Notes: a model not told the origin generated them from the sequence alone. Shown: positions 50,960 through 61,089, counted from the first letter of the stretch. The stretch is 64,000 nt of DNA from a bacterium (GCA_029565675.1 JAKQNP010000002.1:372001-436000), one strand, 5' to 3'. Numbers and translations are program-made.

Positions 50960-53900
50960 TTACTTCAACAGGATCATCTGCATGGTCTTGTTGAAACCGT
51001 TGGCCTTGAGGATACAGAAATAATTCCCGCTCGGCATCGGAATGCCGGCATCATTCATGGCATCCCAATGGAGTTCATGAATCCCCGCCTCCATTTTATT
51101 CGAGACCAGAGTCCGGACGATCTGACCTTGCATGTTGATCACCGTCAGGGAGACCTCTCCCGCCTCCTTGAGACTGAAGCGGATGGTGGTCAGCGGATTG
51201 AAGGGATTTGGATAGTTCTGTTCCAATACGTATTCCGCGGGCTGAACGGTGACCTGAATCGCCTCGTGCATCGTTACAAGGCCGTCCAGGCTGATATCCG
51301 CCAGCTTGTACCAGTAGCTCCCGCCGGCCGCAACCGCAATATCGGTAAAGCGGTAGGTATGCGCCGCCGTCGAGTTGCCGGCTCCGGAAATGATCTGACT
51401 GGTGATGCGCTCGAAGGGTCCCTGCGCGGTCACCGAACGATAGAGATAGAAGCCCAGGTTCTCGGTCTCGCTCTGGGTCGTCCAGACCAGTTCCACCCCT
51501 CCCCTTGCCGCCGTGGCGGTGAAGGAGCTGAGCTCGATCGGAACATAGACCGGGATTTGATAGTCTTCCACTTCGCCGTCCGGGGCCATACCCGCGAAGC
51601 CGATACCCGGCTGCGAGGAGAGCCGGAAGCGGGCATTCATGGCTCCGATTTCAGGGACAGCATCGGGGTCGATCTCCGGGATATGGAAAACGAGGCTCTG
51701 GGAGCCGGATGTGACCGGCTGGTCGGAGAAGATCTTTTCGCCCGCATCCATCCAGTCACCGTCCCGGTTAAAGTCAATCCAGGCGTTGAGATACCCCGCG
51801 CCCGAGCTGATCACAGTCACCGAGTTCTGGCTGTTCTGGTTGAAGGGCAGGCTCGGGAAGAGAATGCCATCTTCGTCATCAAAGCCGGTGAGGTCGTCGC
51901 CCGTGCTGTTGTCCGAGACGACGCCATCGCTCTCTGCGTCGATCAGAGCGCCCAGGTAGAGGTCGCTCAGGACATGGCGCGCACCATCGTTGACCAGAAG
52001 GGTCGGATAGGAAGGATCCGGCGCATCGCCAAAATCCAGATTGAATTCTGAATAATAATGGCTTGGATCGTCGTCCTGGACAGTGGAGCCGTTGAACTGA
52101 CCGGTCGCGGTGCCTATATTCTCGTACTGTCCCGCCACGGCGGTTCCAGAAGCCGCGTAAATCCAGGTTTCATTGAGATCCAGCAGACCGTCGTGATTTA
52201 CATCGCCGCTCAAATAAATCGGCGTGATACCTGACTGATTGTCGGTGACGCTGATCTGGCTCAGCACCACATTGCCTGTGTTGGTCACCACATACTGCCA
52301 GGTGATCGCTGATCCCGGCGTCACACTCGGACCTGGAGCAGCATCGGCATCCTCACCGTTGGTGTTTTTTTCGATGTGAATACCCGGCGAGGCGCCAAAA
52401 TAATGGCTCGGATCCTGGTCGCTTACCGGCTGGTCGCTCAGGATGTCTATCCCTGTCACCGTGCCGATATTCTCGTACTGTCCCACCTGCGCGATACCCG
52501 TCGCTCGATACTGCCAAGCCTCTCCGGGATCCAGCAGATCATCCTGATCCAGGTCGCCGTCATTGTAGCCGTCCGCCGGCGATTCATCCACCATCGTTAC
52601 TGCCGCACCCTGGTTGTCCACCACCACCGCAGTCCGGATCGCCGTGTTGCCCAGATTCGTTACCGTGTAGCTCCAGGTCACTGGATTGCCTGCCAGCACG
52701 TTCGGCCCGGGTGCATTGTCCGCATCCTCGCCATTGGTCGACTTTTCGATATGAATGCTTGTAAATCCGCCATAATAGTGGCTCGGATCCATGTCCGTCA
52801 CCGTCTGCCCGGCAAACTGCCCTGTCACCGTGCCGTTGTTAACGTATTGTCCCGCAGTGGCAACACCCGTCGCCGTGTAGGTCCAGGTTTCGTCCACATC
52901 CAGAAGATTGTCCTGGTCCAGGTCACCATCGTTAGTTCCATCTGCCGGTGTCGTGTCCACTGCCAGTGGGGTTTCACCCTGATCGTCTGTTACCTCGATA
53001 TCGCTCAAGGCCACATTGCCGGTGTTGGTTACAATGTAGCTCCACTGCACCGCCTGGCCAACCGGAATCGCCGGCCCCGTCGGTACATCCGCATCTTGAC
53101 CATTGACCAGCTTCTCGATGTTGATTCCCGCACTCGGGCCAAAATAATGCGAAAGATCGCTGTCGCTCACAGGATTGTTATAAACATCCGTTCCGTTAAC
53201 CGTGCCGATATTCGCGTACTGGCCCACTCTGGCTATCCCTGTCGCCTGAAAGGTCCAGCTTTCGCCAACATCCAGCCAGCCGTTGCCATTGTCGCCGCTG
53301 ACATAGGAAGGACTCACTCCGGCTTCCGAATCCGTCACCAGAATATTGCCAATGGCCACATTGCCTGTGTTGCTCACGACATAGGTCCACGTCACGGTGG
53401 CGCCCGGCGCGATGAATGGCCCTGTGGGCACATCGGCATCCTCAGCATCGGTGTACTTTTTGATCTGGATCCCTGCCTGTCCGCCAAAATAATGGCTCGG
53501 GTCCTCATCGGTCACCGTCTGCCCATTGTAGCGGCCTGTCACCGTCCCGACATTCACATACTGGCCGGCAGCTGCTGTCCCCGTTGCCTGGTACGTCCAT
53601 GTCTCGTCCACATCGAGCAACCCGTTGCTGTTAGCATCACCGCTCACATACGCCGGTACGACCCCGACCTGACTGTCCGTGACGATAATATGGCTCAACG
53701 CGACATCACCTGGATTGGTCACCACGTACGTCCAGGTCACCGCGCTGCCTACCGCAATCGAAGGTCCGGTCGGCAAGTCGGCATCCTCACCGTTGGTCGA
53801 TTTTTCGAGCAGGATCGCCGGTACCAGGATGCAGAGACCCGCATCCCAGCTGAGATCGGTCTCGCCCGAGGAGAGGGTGGTCGTGGCAGTGCGTCCGTCA

Positions 53901-56032
53901 ATGGGATCGGCATCCGAGTCGAGACTGTCGTCGCCTCCCTGGTCGGCTGTGCTGAAAGCAAAGCCGCTGGGGGCAGTGAAGAGCAAATAATAGTCACCGG
54001 GTTGCTGGTCGGCGAAGAAGTAAAATCCGTCGGAGTCGGTCAGGGTGCTGCCCACCAGAGTGCCGCCGGCGGTGTAGAGAGCGACGGTCACATTGGCGAG
54101 GCCGGGCTCGCCGGCGTCCTGGATACCGTTGCGGTTGAAGTCGTGCCAGACCCGGTCGCCGATATCCCCGGCCGGCTGGACGGTGATGAAGTCGCAGCCA
54201 TCCGCTGTAAACGTGTTGCCGCTGTTGGTGCCCTGGGCCTCGGCGCAGTTTTCGGTCACCCCGGCAGCCGCTGCAGCAGTTGGATAGATGGAGAAGGTGA
54301 TGGTGACGTTTTGGTCGGGATTGAGGGTAGCGTTGAGATCCCAGAAGAGCGTCAAACCTGTAGCGACGGTACCGCTCAGGGCGGGTTCGACCTGTTGGGG
54401 GGGATTGCCATCGGAGAAGGTGACCACTGCCGAGCTGGGAATGTAATCCCAGCCCGCCGGCATGAAATCGCGCACTTGCACATTGCTGACGAGATAGCTG
54501 TAGGTGGTCACGGTCAGGGTGAACTCGGCCGGATGACCGACGATGACGGTGTCGATATTGACTCCCTTTTCGATGCTCAGCACCTGATCGACGAACTGCT
54601 CGGCCAATGGCACCACGGTATAGCCCAGATCGAGAGCCGGGCTGCCGATGGCGGTGGGGTCGCCGCTGATTTCGCCGTAATTCATGGCGAGGGTGTCCGG
54701 GCTCCAGATACGCGCCCCGGTCATATCCCGGTCGTTGGGATCGACGATGCGGACCACCTGCGGCAATGAAGCGGTGTAGGTGTTATCCACCGTGCCGTTC
54801 TGATCATAATCGACAAAAATAGTCGATGCATCTCTGAAGGGCATGACATAAACGGCGGAATAGTTGTTGGTGTTGTTGAGATCGCCCGGAGCCCAACCGA
54901 CCACATACTGTGTCCGGCAGTACTCCTTGGGAATAAAGATCAGCCCCCAGTCCCAGGTGTCATATCCGGTGCCGGCGATGCCAAAGCCCCAGAATGTGTT
55001 GCTGCCGGTCAGGTCGACCCCGTATTCACGCGGTACATAGTGCCCTGTCTTCAGAGCGAAAGAAGCGAGCTGCTTCGCGGCAATAGTAAAGCTGCCCGTG
55101 GTGCTGTCCCGGTAAGAGATCGTGATCGACTGATCGTGGGGGTTATAGAGATAGAGATCGGTGCGGGAGTCCAGCTCTGAGGAGCTGGGTTGAAAGCTGG
55201 TCACAGGGACCGCATACCGATGTCCCCACAAGGCGGTCGGCAGGCCTGTGAACCCGTTGATCTGCGAACCGGTGCCTCTGACCTGCAGTGCGGTGAGGAA
55301 CTGGATTTGAACAGGCGAGGTCGCCGTGACGCGCGTGCCTTTCCGGACATTGCGCAGATCGTCGTCGACGGCTGTTTCTCCCTTGTTGAGGGTTCCCGAG
55401 TAGATCACGGTGTTGTCAGGGTCAGTTACCGTCACCGTATTGTTATCGTGCGTCGACTGTACCATCAGAACCACGCGCTGAAAGTCCGCAAAAGGCTGTG
55501 AACGATCGCTCTGATACAGATCCGATCCCACCGGCATTTCAAAAGCGCTCGAGAGGGCTTGAATGGGCAGTAACTCAAAAGCCAGGGCCATTACCGTGCC
55601 TGGACTTTCCGGCCAGCTGGCGCGGGAGACAAAGGCCGGTCCGCCGATGATGGTGATGCGGTCACCACCGTCGTAAAAGGTGGCCGTGCCGCGTGGGTTG
55701 GCCGGTATATCGGCCGACTCGAAAATCTTGTATTGGCCCGTGTTGAGGGTGTAGGTCTCATCGGGCGCTCCATAGCCGTTCTCCCAGTGATCGTAATTGA
55801 GGATGGTGCCATCTGTACTGGCCGTCACGCTGATGACAGAGTGCATCCTGTTGCCCACTACAGGATCATTATCGAGATAGGCATAGTGACTGCGCAACAG
55901 GCTCTCCTGGCCAGGAACAAGATATTCCTGAAAACCGGAAGTACCTGCATGGCCCGACAATACACTTGAAAAGAGCGACACGATGAAAAGAACAATGCCC
56001 GTGCCCTGCGAACCTCTGCTGAATTTGTCCAT
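50960..56032 (-). CDS. 1690-aa T9SS cargo with SdrD-B, DUF11/DUF7507-type repeats and GEVED domain
   Basis: Signal peptide at 1-28, with CAGGAGAGAG before the ATG. Residues 30-530 are a large sandwich/propeller-type domain with repeated YDxDxNG-like turns (IFVDYDQNGTVDNTY). Residues 530-650 are DUF11-like. An SdrD B-like domain follows (GDIGDRVWHDFNRNGIQDAGE, GFYFF). Then come five repeats of about 110 residues (ILLEKSTNGEDADLPTGPS, VTWTYVVTN, NGLLDVDETWTYQATGTA, DPSHYFGG) of the DUF7507 kind. A GEVED domain carries LDFGDAPDPSYPTLL, DFNRDGDW and DGEVEDYQIP. The FN3-like part is followed by LEQNYPNPFNP, LTVINMQGQIV and MQMILLK. It is a giant adhesin or scaffold. Confidence 0.9.
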   Translation of the reverse strand: MDKFSRGSQGTGIVLFIVSLFSSVLSGHAGTSGFQEYLVPGQESLLRSHYAYLDNDPVVGNRMHSVISVTASTDGTILNYDHWENGYGAPDETYTLNTGQYKIFESADIPANPRGTATFYDGGDRITIIGGPAFVSRASWPESPGTVMALAFELLPIQALSSAFEMPVGSDLYQSDRSQPFADFQRVVLMVQSTHDNNTVTVTDPDNTVIYSGTLNKGETAVDDDLRNVRKGTRVTATSPVQIQFLTALQVRGTGSQINGFTGLPTALWGHRYAVPVTSFQPSSSELDSRTDLYLYNPHDQSITISYRDSTTGSFTIAAKQLASFALKTGHYVPREYGVDLTGSNTFWGFGIAGTGYDTWDWGLIFIPKEYCRTQYVVGWAPGDLNNTNNYSAVYVMPFRDASTIFVDYDQNGTVDNTYTASLPQVVRIVDPNDRDMTGARIWSPDTLAMNYGEISGDPTAIGSPALDLGYTVVPLAEQFVDQVLSIEKGVNIDTVIVGHPAEFTLTVTTYSYLVSNVQVRDFMPAGWDYIPSSAVVTFSDGNPPQQVEPALSGTVATGLTLFWDLNATLNPDQNVTITFSIYPTAAAAAGVTENCAEAQGTNSGNTFTADGCDFITVQPAGDIGDRVWHDFNRNGIQDAGEPGLANVTVALYTAGGTLVGSTLTDSDGFYFFADQQPGDYYLLFTAPSGFAFSTADQGGDDSLDSDADPIDGRTATTTLSSGETDLSWDAGLCILVPAILLEKSTNGEDADLPTGPSIAVGSAVTWTYVVTNPGDVALSHIIVTDSQVGVVPAYVSGDANSNGLLDVDETWTYQATGTAAAGQYVNVGTVTGRYNGQTVTDEDPSHYFGGQAGIQIKKYTDAEDADVPTGPFIAPGATVTWTYVVSNTGNVAIGNILVTDSEAGVSPSYVSGDNGNGWLDVGESWTFQATGIARVGQYANIGTVNGTDVYNNPVSDSDLSHYFGPSAGINIEKLVNGQDADVPTGPAIPVGQAVQWSYIVTNTGNVALSDIEVTDDQGETPLAVDTTPADGTNDGDLDQDNLLDVDETWTYTATGVATAGQYVNNGTVTGQFAGQTVTDMDPSHYYGGFTSIHIEKSTNGEDADNAPGPNVLAGNPVTWSYTVTNLGNTAIRTAVVVDNQGAAVTMVDESPADGYNDGDLDQDDLLDPGEAWQYRATGIAQVGQYENIGTVTGIDILSDQPVSDQDPSHYFGASPGIHIEKNTNGEDADAAPGPSVTPGSAITWQYVVTNTGNVVLSQISVTDNQSGITPIYLSGDVNHDGLLDLNETWIYAASGTAVAGQYENIGTATGQFNGSTVQDDDPSHYYSEFNLDFGDAPDPSYPTLLVNDGARHVLSDLYLGALIDAESDGVVSDNSTGDDLTGFDDEDGILFPSLPFNQNSQNSVTVISSGAGYLNAWIDFNRDGDWMDAGEKIFSDQPVTSGSQSLVFHIPEIDPDAVPEIGAMNARFRLSSQPGIGFAGMAPDGEVEDYQIPVYVPIELSSFTATAARGGVELVWTTQSETENLGFYLYRSVTAQGPFERITSQIISGAGNSTAAHTYRFTDIAVAAGGSYWYKLADISLDGLVTMHEAIQVTVQPAEYVLEQNYPNPFNPLTTIRFSLKEAGEVSLTVINMQGQIVRTLVSNKMEAGIHELHWDAMNDAGIPMPSGNYFCILKANGFNKTMQMILLK

Positions 56033-56399
56033 TTTTTCTCTCTCCTGATTGCTGATTGTGGCGTGGAGTATACAGCTTTTAATGATTTTTGCGAAACAAC
56101 GTTAATTTAAACAATTATTATTATTAGTTATAAAAACCAGAACCTCCTTTATTCATTTTTGTAATTGCAAGGGGTGTGCCGAAGATAAAAAAACCCGGGC
56201 CGGCGAAAAAAATCTTCGCTGCAACCCGGGCTTTTAACCACAATGCTGTGAGGATGGAACAGAACGCGGAGGTCAGCGCGATTTGGCCAATCCCTGGACA
56301 AATGACCGGCCTTTGACATGTTTTGCCGTCAAGGCTCCGATCGGGCAGCCGTGAATCGGCACGCCATGCTTGACCGGGAGAGGAAAGAGCAAAAGCTAT
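56033..56399. other. Gene-free gap with terminator
   Basis: About 365 bp upstream of the giant gene and downstream of the aldo/keto reductase gene. Apart from the terminator at 56187-56235 nothing is recognised. Confidence 0.5.
56187..56235 (-). terminator. Rho-independent terminator of the aldo/keto reductase gene
   Basis: On the minus strand: AAAAG-CCCGGG, a long loop holding a smaller hairpin, CCCGGG, then seven T. It lies downstream of 56400-57629. Confidence 0.8.
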
Positions 56400-57629
56400 T
56401 CAACTCAGGAGGATATGAGCCTTGGCGAGTTTTTCCGGAATGCGCAGGCTCAGCGGACAGCTTTGCATGCAGCTCCGGCAATCGATGCACGAGTCGGCCT
56501 GGGTTGTCAACTCGGCATAGAGTTCGCTCGCTTTGTGCCAGTCGTGATCGTCCAGAGCGTAGCGTTCGAAGCGCAGAATGTCGGTTATGGGGATATGCTG
56601 CGGGCAGCGGCTCTGGCATTTTCCGCACAGCCGGCATGCCGATCGGCCTGCCTCGACAGTCATGATGTCGATGGCGCGCTGATCCTGCGTGCGCACCTCT
56701 TTGTCGGCACCGGAAAAGGTATCGACAAATTCCTCCAGATTTTTGACCCGGATAACCACCGCATCGAGGTCGGTCCCGGTCGTCAGCCAGCGCACCAGGG
56801 CGTTGTGAGGCGACACGCCGGCCGGCAGTTTTTCCATAAACGACTGGTCCTGTATCATGCGGCCGATTCCCCGTGCGGTCTTCATGGCAATGACGCCGAA
56901 ATTTTTCTGCCGGCTGAATTGCAGAAAGCGATCGACTTGTGGATCGGCACCGAAGGAATAGATGATCTGCGCGTGTTCATAAAGGCCGTCTTCGATGACC
57001 GACCTAAGGATTTCCGTTGCGCTCTGGCCGTTTTTTACTCTTGGGCTGCCCTCGTAGCTGTGCTGGGAAAGACACAGATGTTTGACCAGGCCCTGCTTTT
57101 TGAGCCGTTCAAAAGCGCGGACAAAGCTTTTGTTTTGCTGCACTTCTTCGACGTTGTGATACCCATAGTGCAGCTGCATGTCGTCAAAGTATCCCAGCCC
57201 GGTTTTTTTCACCGCTTCCTGCACATATGCAATGTGTTCCTCTTCATCGAGGCGGCCCTGATAGTGGTCGCCGCCGACGCGGTCGACACAAACCTGGCAG
57301 CAATGGGCGTCGCGGTTTTTTCGGATGCTCTCCGGCGCGCCGCCGTCCATCCAGCGATTCGCCTTGTGCCAGTAATTCATGCCGCACAGAATGCCGGCTT
57401 CGGCGACGAGCGGCGGCAGATCGCCGGCGCCGATCAGGATCGACACCTCGCGGCCGCTGTAACCGAGTTTGCGGCGCGGCAACTGGCCCACTCTTTTCGC
57501 CGCCTCTTCGACTGCCGATAATCCCGTCTGCTTTTCATCGGCCGCCGCCTGACCTGCCAGTCCGGCCAAAACCGCGGCAGACGACAGTTGCAAAAAATCC
57601 CTTCTGCGAATCGACTTTCCCTTGGCCAT
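56400..57629 (-). CDS. Tat-exported aldo/keto reductase-like protein with two 4Fe-4S sites
   Basis: 409 aa. The N-terminus SIRRRDFLQLSSAAVLAGLAG carries the twin-Arg motif and a weak hydrophobic segment ending in AAA. Residues 50-320 are an aldo/keto reductase TIM barrel (YFDDMQLHYGYHN, AFERLKKQGLVKHL, VIAMKTARG, WLTTGTDLDAVVIRVKN). The C-terminus carries Cys332/335/338/342 (CRLCGKCQSRCP) and Cys381/384/387/391 (CIDCRSCMQSCP), two ferredoxin-type 4Fe-4S motifs. Such proteins probably act as periplasmic oxidoreductases. The catalytic Tyr was not assigned with confidence. GAGGAG precedes the ATG with longish spacing. Confidence 0.9.
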   Translation of the reverse strand: MAKGKSIRRRDFLQLSSAAVLAGLAGQAAADEKQTGLSAVEEAAKRVGQLPRRKLGYSGREVSILIGAGDLPPLVAEAGILCGMNYWHKANRWMDGGAPESIRKNRDAHCCQVCVDRVGGDHYQGRLDEEEHIAYVQEAVKKTGLGYFDDMQLHYGYHNVEEVQQNKSFVRAFERLKKQGLVKHLCLSQHSYEGSPRVKNGQSATEILRSVIEDGLYEHAQIIYSFGADPQVDRFLQFSRQKNFGVIAMKTARGIGRMIQDQSFMEKLPAGVSPHNALVRWLTTGTDLDAVVIRVKNLEEFVDTFSGADKEVRTQDQRAIDIMTVEAGRSACRLCGKCQSRCPQHIPITDILRFERYALDDHDWHKASELYAELTTQADSCIDCRSCMQSCPLSLRIPEKLAKAHILLS

Positions 57630-57718
57630 AAAAAATGATCTCCTCGATTAGGACATGAAGGTGTCGGCGGATGTGGCGAATTCGCCGCAATCGAGCAAAG
57701 AAACCGGCAAGGCTGGTT

Positions 57719-59836
57719 TTATTTCAACAACACCATCTTGCGCCGCTGGCAGAATTTGCCGGTGCGAAGTTCATACCCATAGATTCCGCTGGCCAATCCA
57801 GCCGCAGAGGCATTCCAGACAACCCGGTGTACTCCGGCGGCCTGTTTTTCGTTTACGAGTTCAAAGACGGTTTTGCCCAACAGATCCGTTATTTTGAGCT
57901 GTACGTGTGCCGGCTCGAACAGGCGATATTCGAATCGGGTGGTTGGGTTGAAGGGATTGGGGTAATTCTGCCGCAGTTCGAATTCCGGCATTGCGGGTTG
58001 CGCGTTTTCCGCCACCTTGCTGATCAGGTCGTTGCGCAAAAGAAAAAGTCCGGTTTCGCGGTCGGCCACCATAACGAGATCACCGTCGACGGCCACCCCA
58101 TGGGCGAAGCCCGGGGTGTCGAAGAATCCCACTTCTTGCGGCGCGGCCGGGTTGCTGACATCGACGACGCGCACACCCCGACTGTAATCGGCGACATACG
58201 CATAGCCGCCGTCGACAGCCACATCGTAGGCCATGCCCGGTGTGTCGACGAACCCGACTTCTTGCGGCGCAGCCGGGTTGCTGATATCGACCACGCGAAG
58301 TCCCTGATCGTAATCGGCGATATAGGCGAAATTGCCGTTGACCGCCAGCCCATAAGCAAGACCAGGGGTGTCAAAGAATCCCACCTCTTGCGGCGCGGAC
58401 GGGTTGCTGATATCGATGACGCGCATGCCGGTGTTGTAATCCGCCACATAGGCATATCGGCCGCTGACCGCCACCCCATAGGCCCAGCCCGGCGTATCGC
58501 ACTGCCCCACCAGTTGCGGAGCGGCCGGATTGCTGACGTCGATGAGGAGCAAGCCTGAATTCCAGACCGTCAGACAGGCAATGTTGCCGCTGATCGCCAC
58601 GTCAGTGGCGATCGGGTTCGAAAATAAACCCAATTTTTGCGGTGCAGCCGGGTTGTTGACATCGATCAGGTGCATACCCGTGAACTCGGCGGCCGCGTAG
58701 GCGATGTTGCCGCTCACCGCCACCGAATAGAGCAATCCTGTGGTCGCGCAAAACCCCTTTTCCTGCGGCAGAGCCGGATTGCTGATGTCGAGAATGCGAA
58801 TCCCTTTGCCGTAATCCACCAGATAGGCAAAATCACCGCTCACCGCCACATCATAGGTATCGTTCGGGGTATCCACATGGACGATCTCCTGTGGCGCTGT
58901 GGGCGTGCTGATATCGATGATGCGCATGCCCATACCCCAATCGGCCAGATAAAGCGTGCTGTCGCTGACTTCGACATCGCGCGTCGCTCCCGATGTCTCG
59001 AAATAACCCGCCTCCTGCGGAGCGGCCGGGTCGCTGACATCGATCACGCGCATGCCGGCGCTTAAATCCGCCACATAAGCATAATGGTCGCGGACCTTTA
59101 CCCCATAAGCCCAACCCGGCGTATCGCAATGCCCCACCAGCTTCGGTGCGGCCGGGTCGCCGACGTCGACCACCTGCAGACCGGATTCATAGTCCGCCAA
59201 ATAGGCGCGATCGCCGCTTACCGCGATGCCAAAGACCTTTCCCGGTGAATCCCAGCAACCTTTTTCTTGCGGTGCAGTGGGATCGCTGATGTCGACCACC
59301 ACCATGCCCGAATCGTCAGCTGCCAGATAGGCCAGATTGCCGCTCAGGGTCAAGCCGACAACGGACGACATGGGAAAAAACGCCGTCTCTTTGCAATCGT
59401 CAGGATCGTTGACATCGATCACCCGCATGCCCTCACCGTCGGCGATGTAGCAATAGTCGTCGCTGACGGCAACGCTGTAGGCGTACCCCGGCGTATTGAA
59501 TGAGCCGGTCTGCCGCGGCGCCGCCGGATTGCTGACGTCGATCACAGACAACCCGAAGGTGCCGTTTACGACATAAGCCGTGTTGCCGTCGATCGCGATT
59601 CCCTCCACCAATCCCGGTGTCATGATCTGGCCGAGCATTTGCGGCGCTGCAGGATTTTGCACGGAAAAAATCTGCAAATAGCCGCCGCTGCTGCGGTAGA
59701 CTTTTTGCCCGTCCAGCGCCACTGCCATACACGGCCCATAGGCCCAGCGGCTGACAAGCGTCACGTTTTGCGATTGGCCGAACAAAGCGGATAGAGCGAC
59801 AAGCAAGAGCATGAACAGATTTCGGATTCTTTGCAT
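57719..59836 (-). CDS. LVIVD-repeat T9SS cargo protein
   Basis: 705 aa with GCGGAGG before the ATG and a signal peptide (MQRIRNLFMLLLVALSALFGQ). A dozen or more repeats of about 42 residues share the consensus GxAYGVAVSGxYAYVADYxxGMRVIDISNPAAPQEVG, the LVIVD repeat that builds beta-propellers. They are very alike also at DNA level. The tail is LRQNYPNPFNP, LKITDLLGKTV, ASGIYGYEL, RRKMVLLK. It is a surface protein of unknown function. The gene ends 89 bp upstream of the Tat-exported reductase gene, on the same strand. Confidence 0.9.
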   Translation of the reverse strand: MQRIRNLFMLLLVALSALFGQSQNVTLVSRWAYGPCMAVALDGQKVYRSSGGYLQIFSVQNPAAPQMLGQIMTPGLVEGIAIDGNTAYVVNGTFGLSVIDVSNPAAPRQTGSFNTPGYAYSVAVSDDYCYIADGEGMRVIDVNDPDDCKETAFFPMSSVVGLTLSGNLAYLAADDSGMVVVDISDPTAPQEKGCWDSPGKVFGIAVSGDRAYLADYESGLQVVDVGDPAAPKLVGHCDTPGWAYGVKVRDHYAYVADLSAGMRVIDVSDPAAPQEAGYFETSGATRDVEVSDSTLYLADWGMGMRIIDISTPTAPQEIVHVDTPNDTYDVAVSGDFAYLVDYGKGIRILDISNPALPQEKGFCATTGLLYSVAVSGNIAYAAAEFTGMHLIDVNNPAAPQKLGLFSNPIATDVAISGNIACLTVWNSGLLLIDVSNPAAPQLVGQCDTPGWAYGVAVSGRYAYVADYNTGMRVIDISNPSAPQEVGFFDTPGLAYGLAVNGNFAYIADYDQGLRVVDISNPAAPQEVGFVDTPGMAYDVAVDGGYAYVADYSRGVRVVDVSNPAAPQEVGFFDTPGFAHGVAVDGDLVMVADRETGLFLLRNDLISKVAENAQPAMPEFELRQNYPNPFNPTTRFEYRLFEPAHVQLKITDLLGKTVFELVNEKQAAGVHRVVWNASAAGLASGIYGYELRTGKFCQRRKMVLLK

Positions 59837-60082
59837 ACCGGACCTCCGCTGAATGAGGGGACAAAAGCGATGAACAGCTGCCTGTGCGCATGAACGGTCG
59901 GTCTGATTCGCGGAGGTCGCACAGAAGGACTGAGAGATCGCGTGAAGGGATGGGGCGTGGTTGTAGACGTTGCCGTTCCTGCTGCTGAATGGTATTCAAT
60001 TTTGCGGCATCAAGCAAGCAAAAAGTGAAAAGCGTCGTTGATCAGTTTTTCGCTGGCTTATCGAGCATCAAGACAAGCAGAC

Positions 60083-60808
60083 TCAGCGGTTTTCGCTCTC
60101 CCGGCTTTGCAGCTGTTGCACGGTCGGCGGATTCCAGCCGACAACCGAACCGGCTTTGACCTTGACCAAATAGGGCGACAGGGTGGTGCCGGGCAGAGTC
60201 CGGACCTCATCCTCGATCTTGATCACGCCCAGACCGGTGCCGGCGCCGAGGGTGCAGTTGGAGCCGATTTCCACCAGGCCGTAGCGAAAGCGGCCGCTGC
60301 CTTCATAGGCATGCACGGTGAGGCGCGAAAAAGCGCCGATCAGGGTGTTGTCGCCGATGAAGATGAGCTCGGGCCGGAAATGATCCAGCCAGGCAAAGAG
60401 CATGATCTCGGTGTTCTTGCCGATATGTGCGCCCATCCAGCGGTAAAACTTGTTTTTGAACGGCGAGCCTTTCAGCACCATCGATATCGCCACCTGCATG
60501 ACCAGCAGCAGGCGCCGTCCAAAGGGCACATTGAGCACGCGCCAGTTGATGGCATTTTTTTCTTCCGGCGCCCCCAGCCCGCTGATCGTATAATGGTGCT
60601 TGACCGGCGTGAGAAAGGCTGCGAGGTTTTTTCTTCCTTCCTCGGTCGCCGGATTCAGGGTATTGACATCGACGCCTTTTCCCCCGGAGCTCTTGCTGAT
60701 GAATACCGTGCGCTGCTTTTTGCGCCCCAATTTGATGCCGCGCTCGATGATCTCGGTGGTGACCATCTTGATCACTTGTTCCGGGCTTTTATCGCGGTAT
60801 TTTTTCAA
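60083..60808 (-). CDS. Acyltransferase with left-handed parallel beta-helix
   Basis: 241 aa starting at TTG 60808, with CAGGAGACG at good spacing; no ATG fits. Residues about 115-230 follow the hexapeptide pattern (IGKNTEIMLFAWLDHF, IFIGDNTLIGAFSRLTVHAY, VEIGSNCTLGAGTGLGVI, VRTLPGTTLSPYLV) of trimeric acyltransferases. The N-terminal helical part (EQVIKMVTTEIIERGIKLG) and the membrane-like LLLVMQVAISMVL suggest association with the membrane. It could acetylate sugars or lipids. No substrate can be deduced. Confidence 0.75.
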   Translation of the reverse strand: MKKYRDKSPEQVIKMVTTEIIERGIKLGRKKQRTVFISKSSGGKGVDVNTLNPATEEGRKNLAAFLTPVKHHYTISGLGAPEEKNAINWRVLNVPFGRRLLLVMQVAISMVLKGSPFKNKFYRWMGAHIGKNTEIMLFAWLDHFRPELIFIGDNTLIGAFSRLTVHAYEGSGRFRYGLVEIGSNCTLGAGTGLGVIKIEDEVRTLPGTTLSPYLVKVKAGSVVGWNPPTVQQLQSRESENR

Positions 60809-61040
60809 TGCGCGTCTCCTGCAATTTTGTTATCCTGCTGCTGCAAGTTGCTCCTGCCTGCAGTTCATTGCATCCGTCGTTGCCGGCTGCTGCGGCTTGT
60901 CTGCCGCTCCGGCAAATCGGTTGTCACCTCTTGCCGCCGGGTGCGGCAGAACACCACCAAGCCAAGGCAAACGCCGGCTGGGGGTCGCGCCGGGACTCTG
61001 GGCGTCTGCGGAACGGCGATGGACGTATCGGCCGCAATTG

Positions 61041-61069
61041 AAAAGGGCGGGATTGTGGCCCGCCCTCTA
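61041..61069 (-). terminator. Rho-independent terminator of the S9 peptidase gene
   Basis: GGGCGGG-ccacaat-CCCGCCC then TTTT on the minus strand, directly downstream of the stop at 61090. Nothing else was seen in 60809-61089. Confidence 0.88.
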
Positions 61070-61089
61070 AAATTGCTTGTTCGCACTTG

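Noticed and set aside
52376-54769. Long plus-strand open frame (797 codons)
   Set aside because: Antisense to the DUF7507-type repeats of the giant gene. Its periodicity mirrors the repeats.
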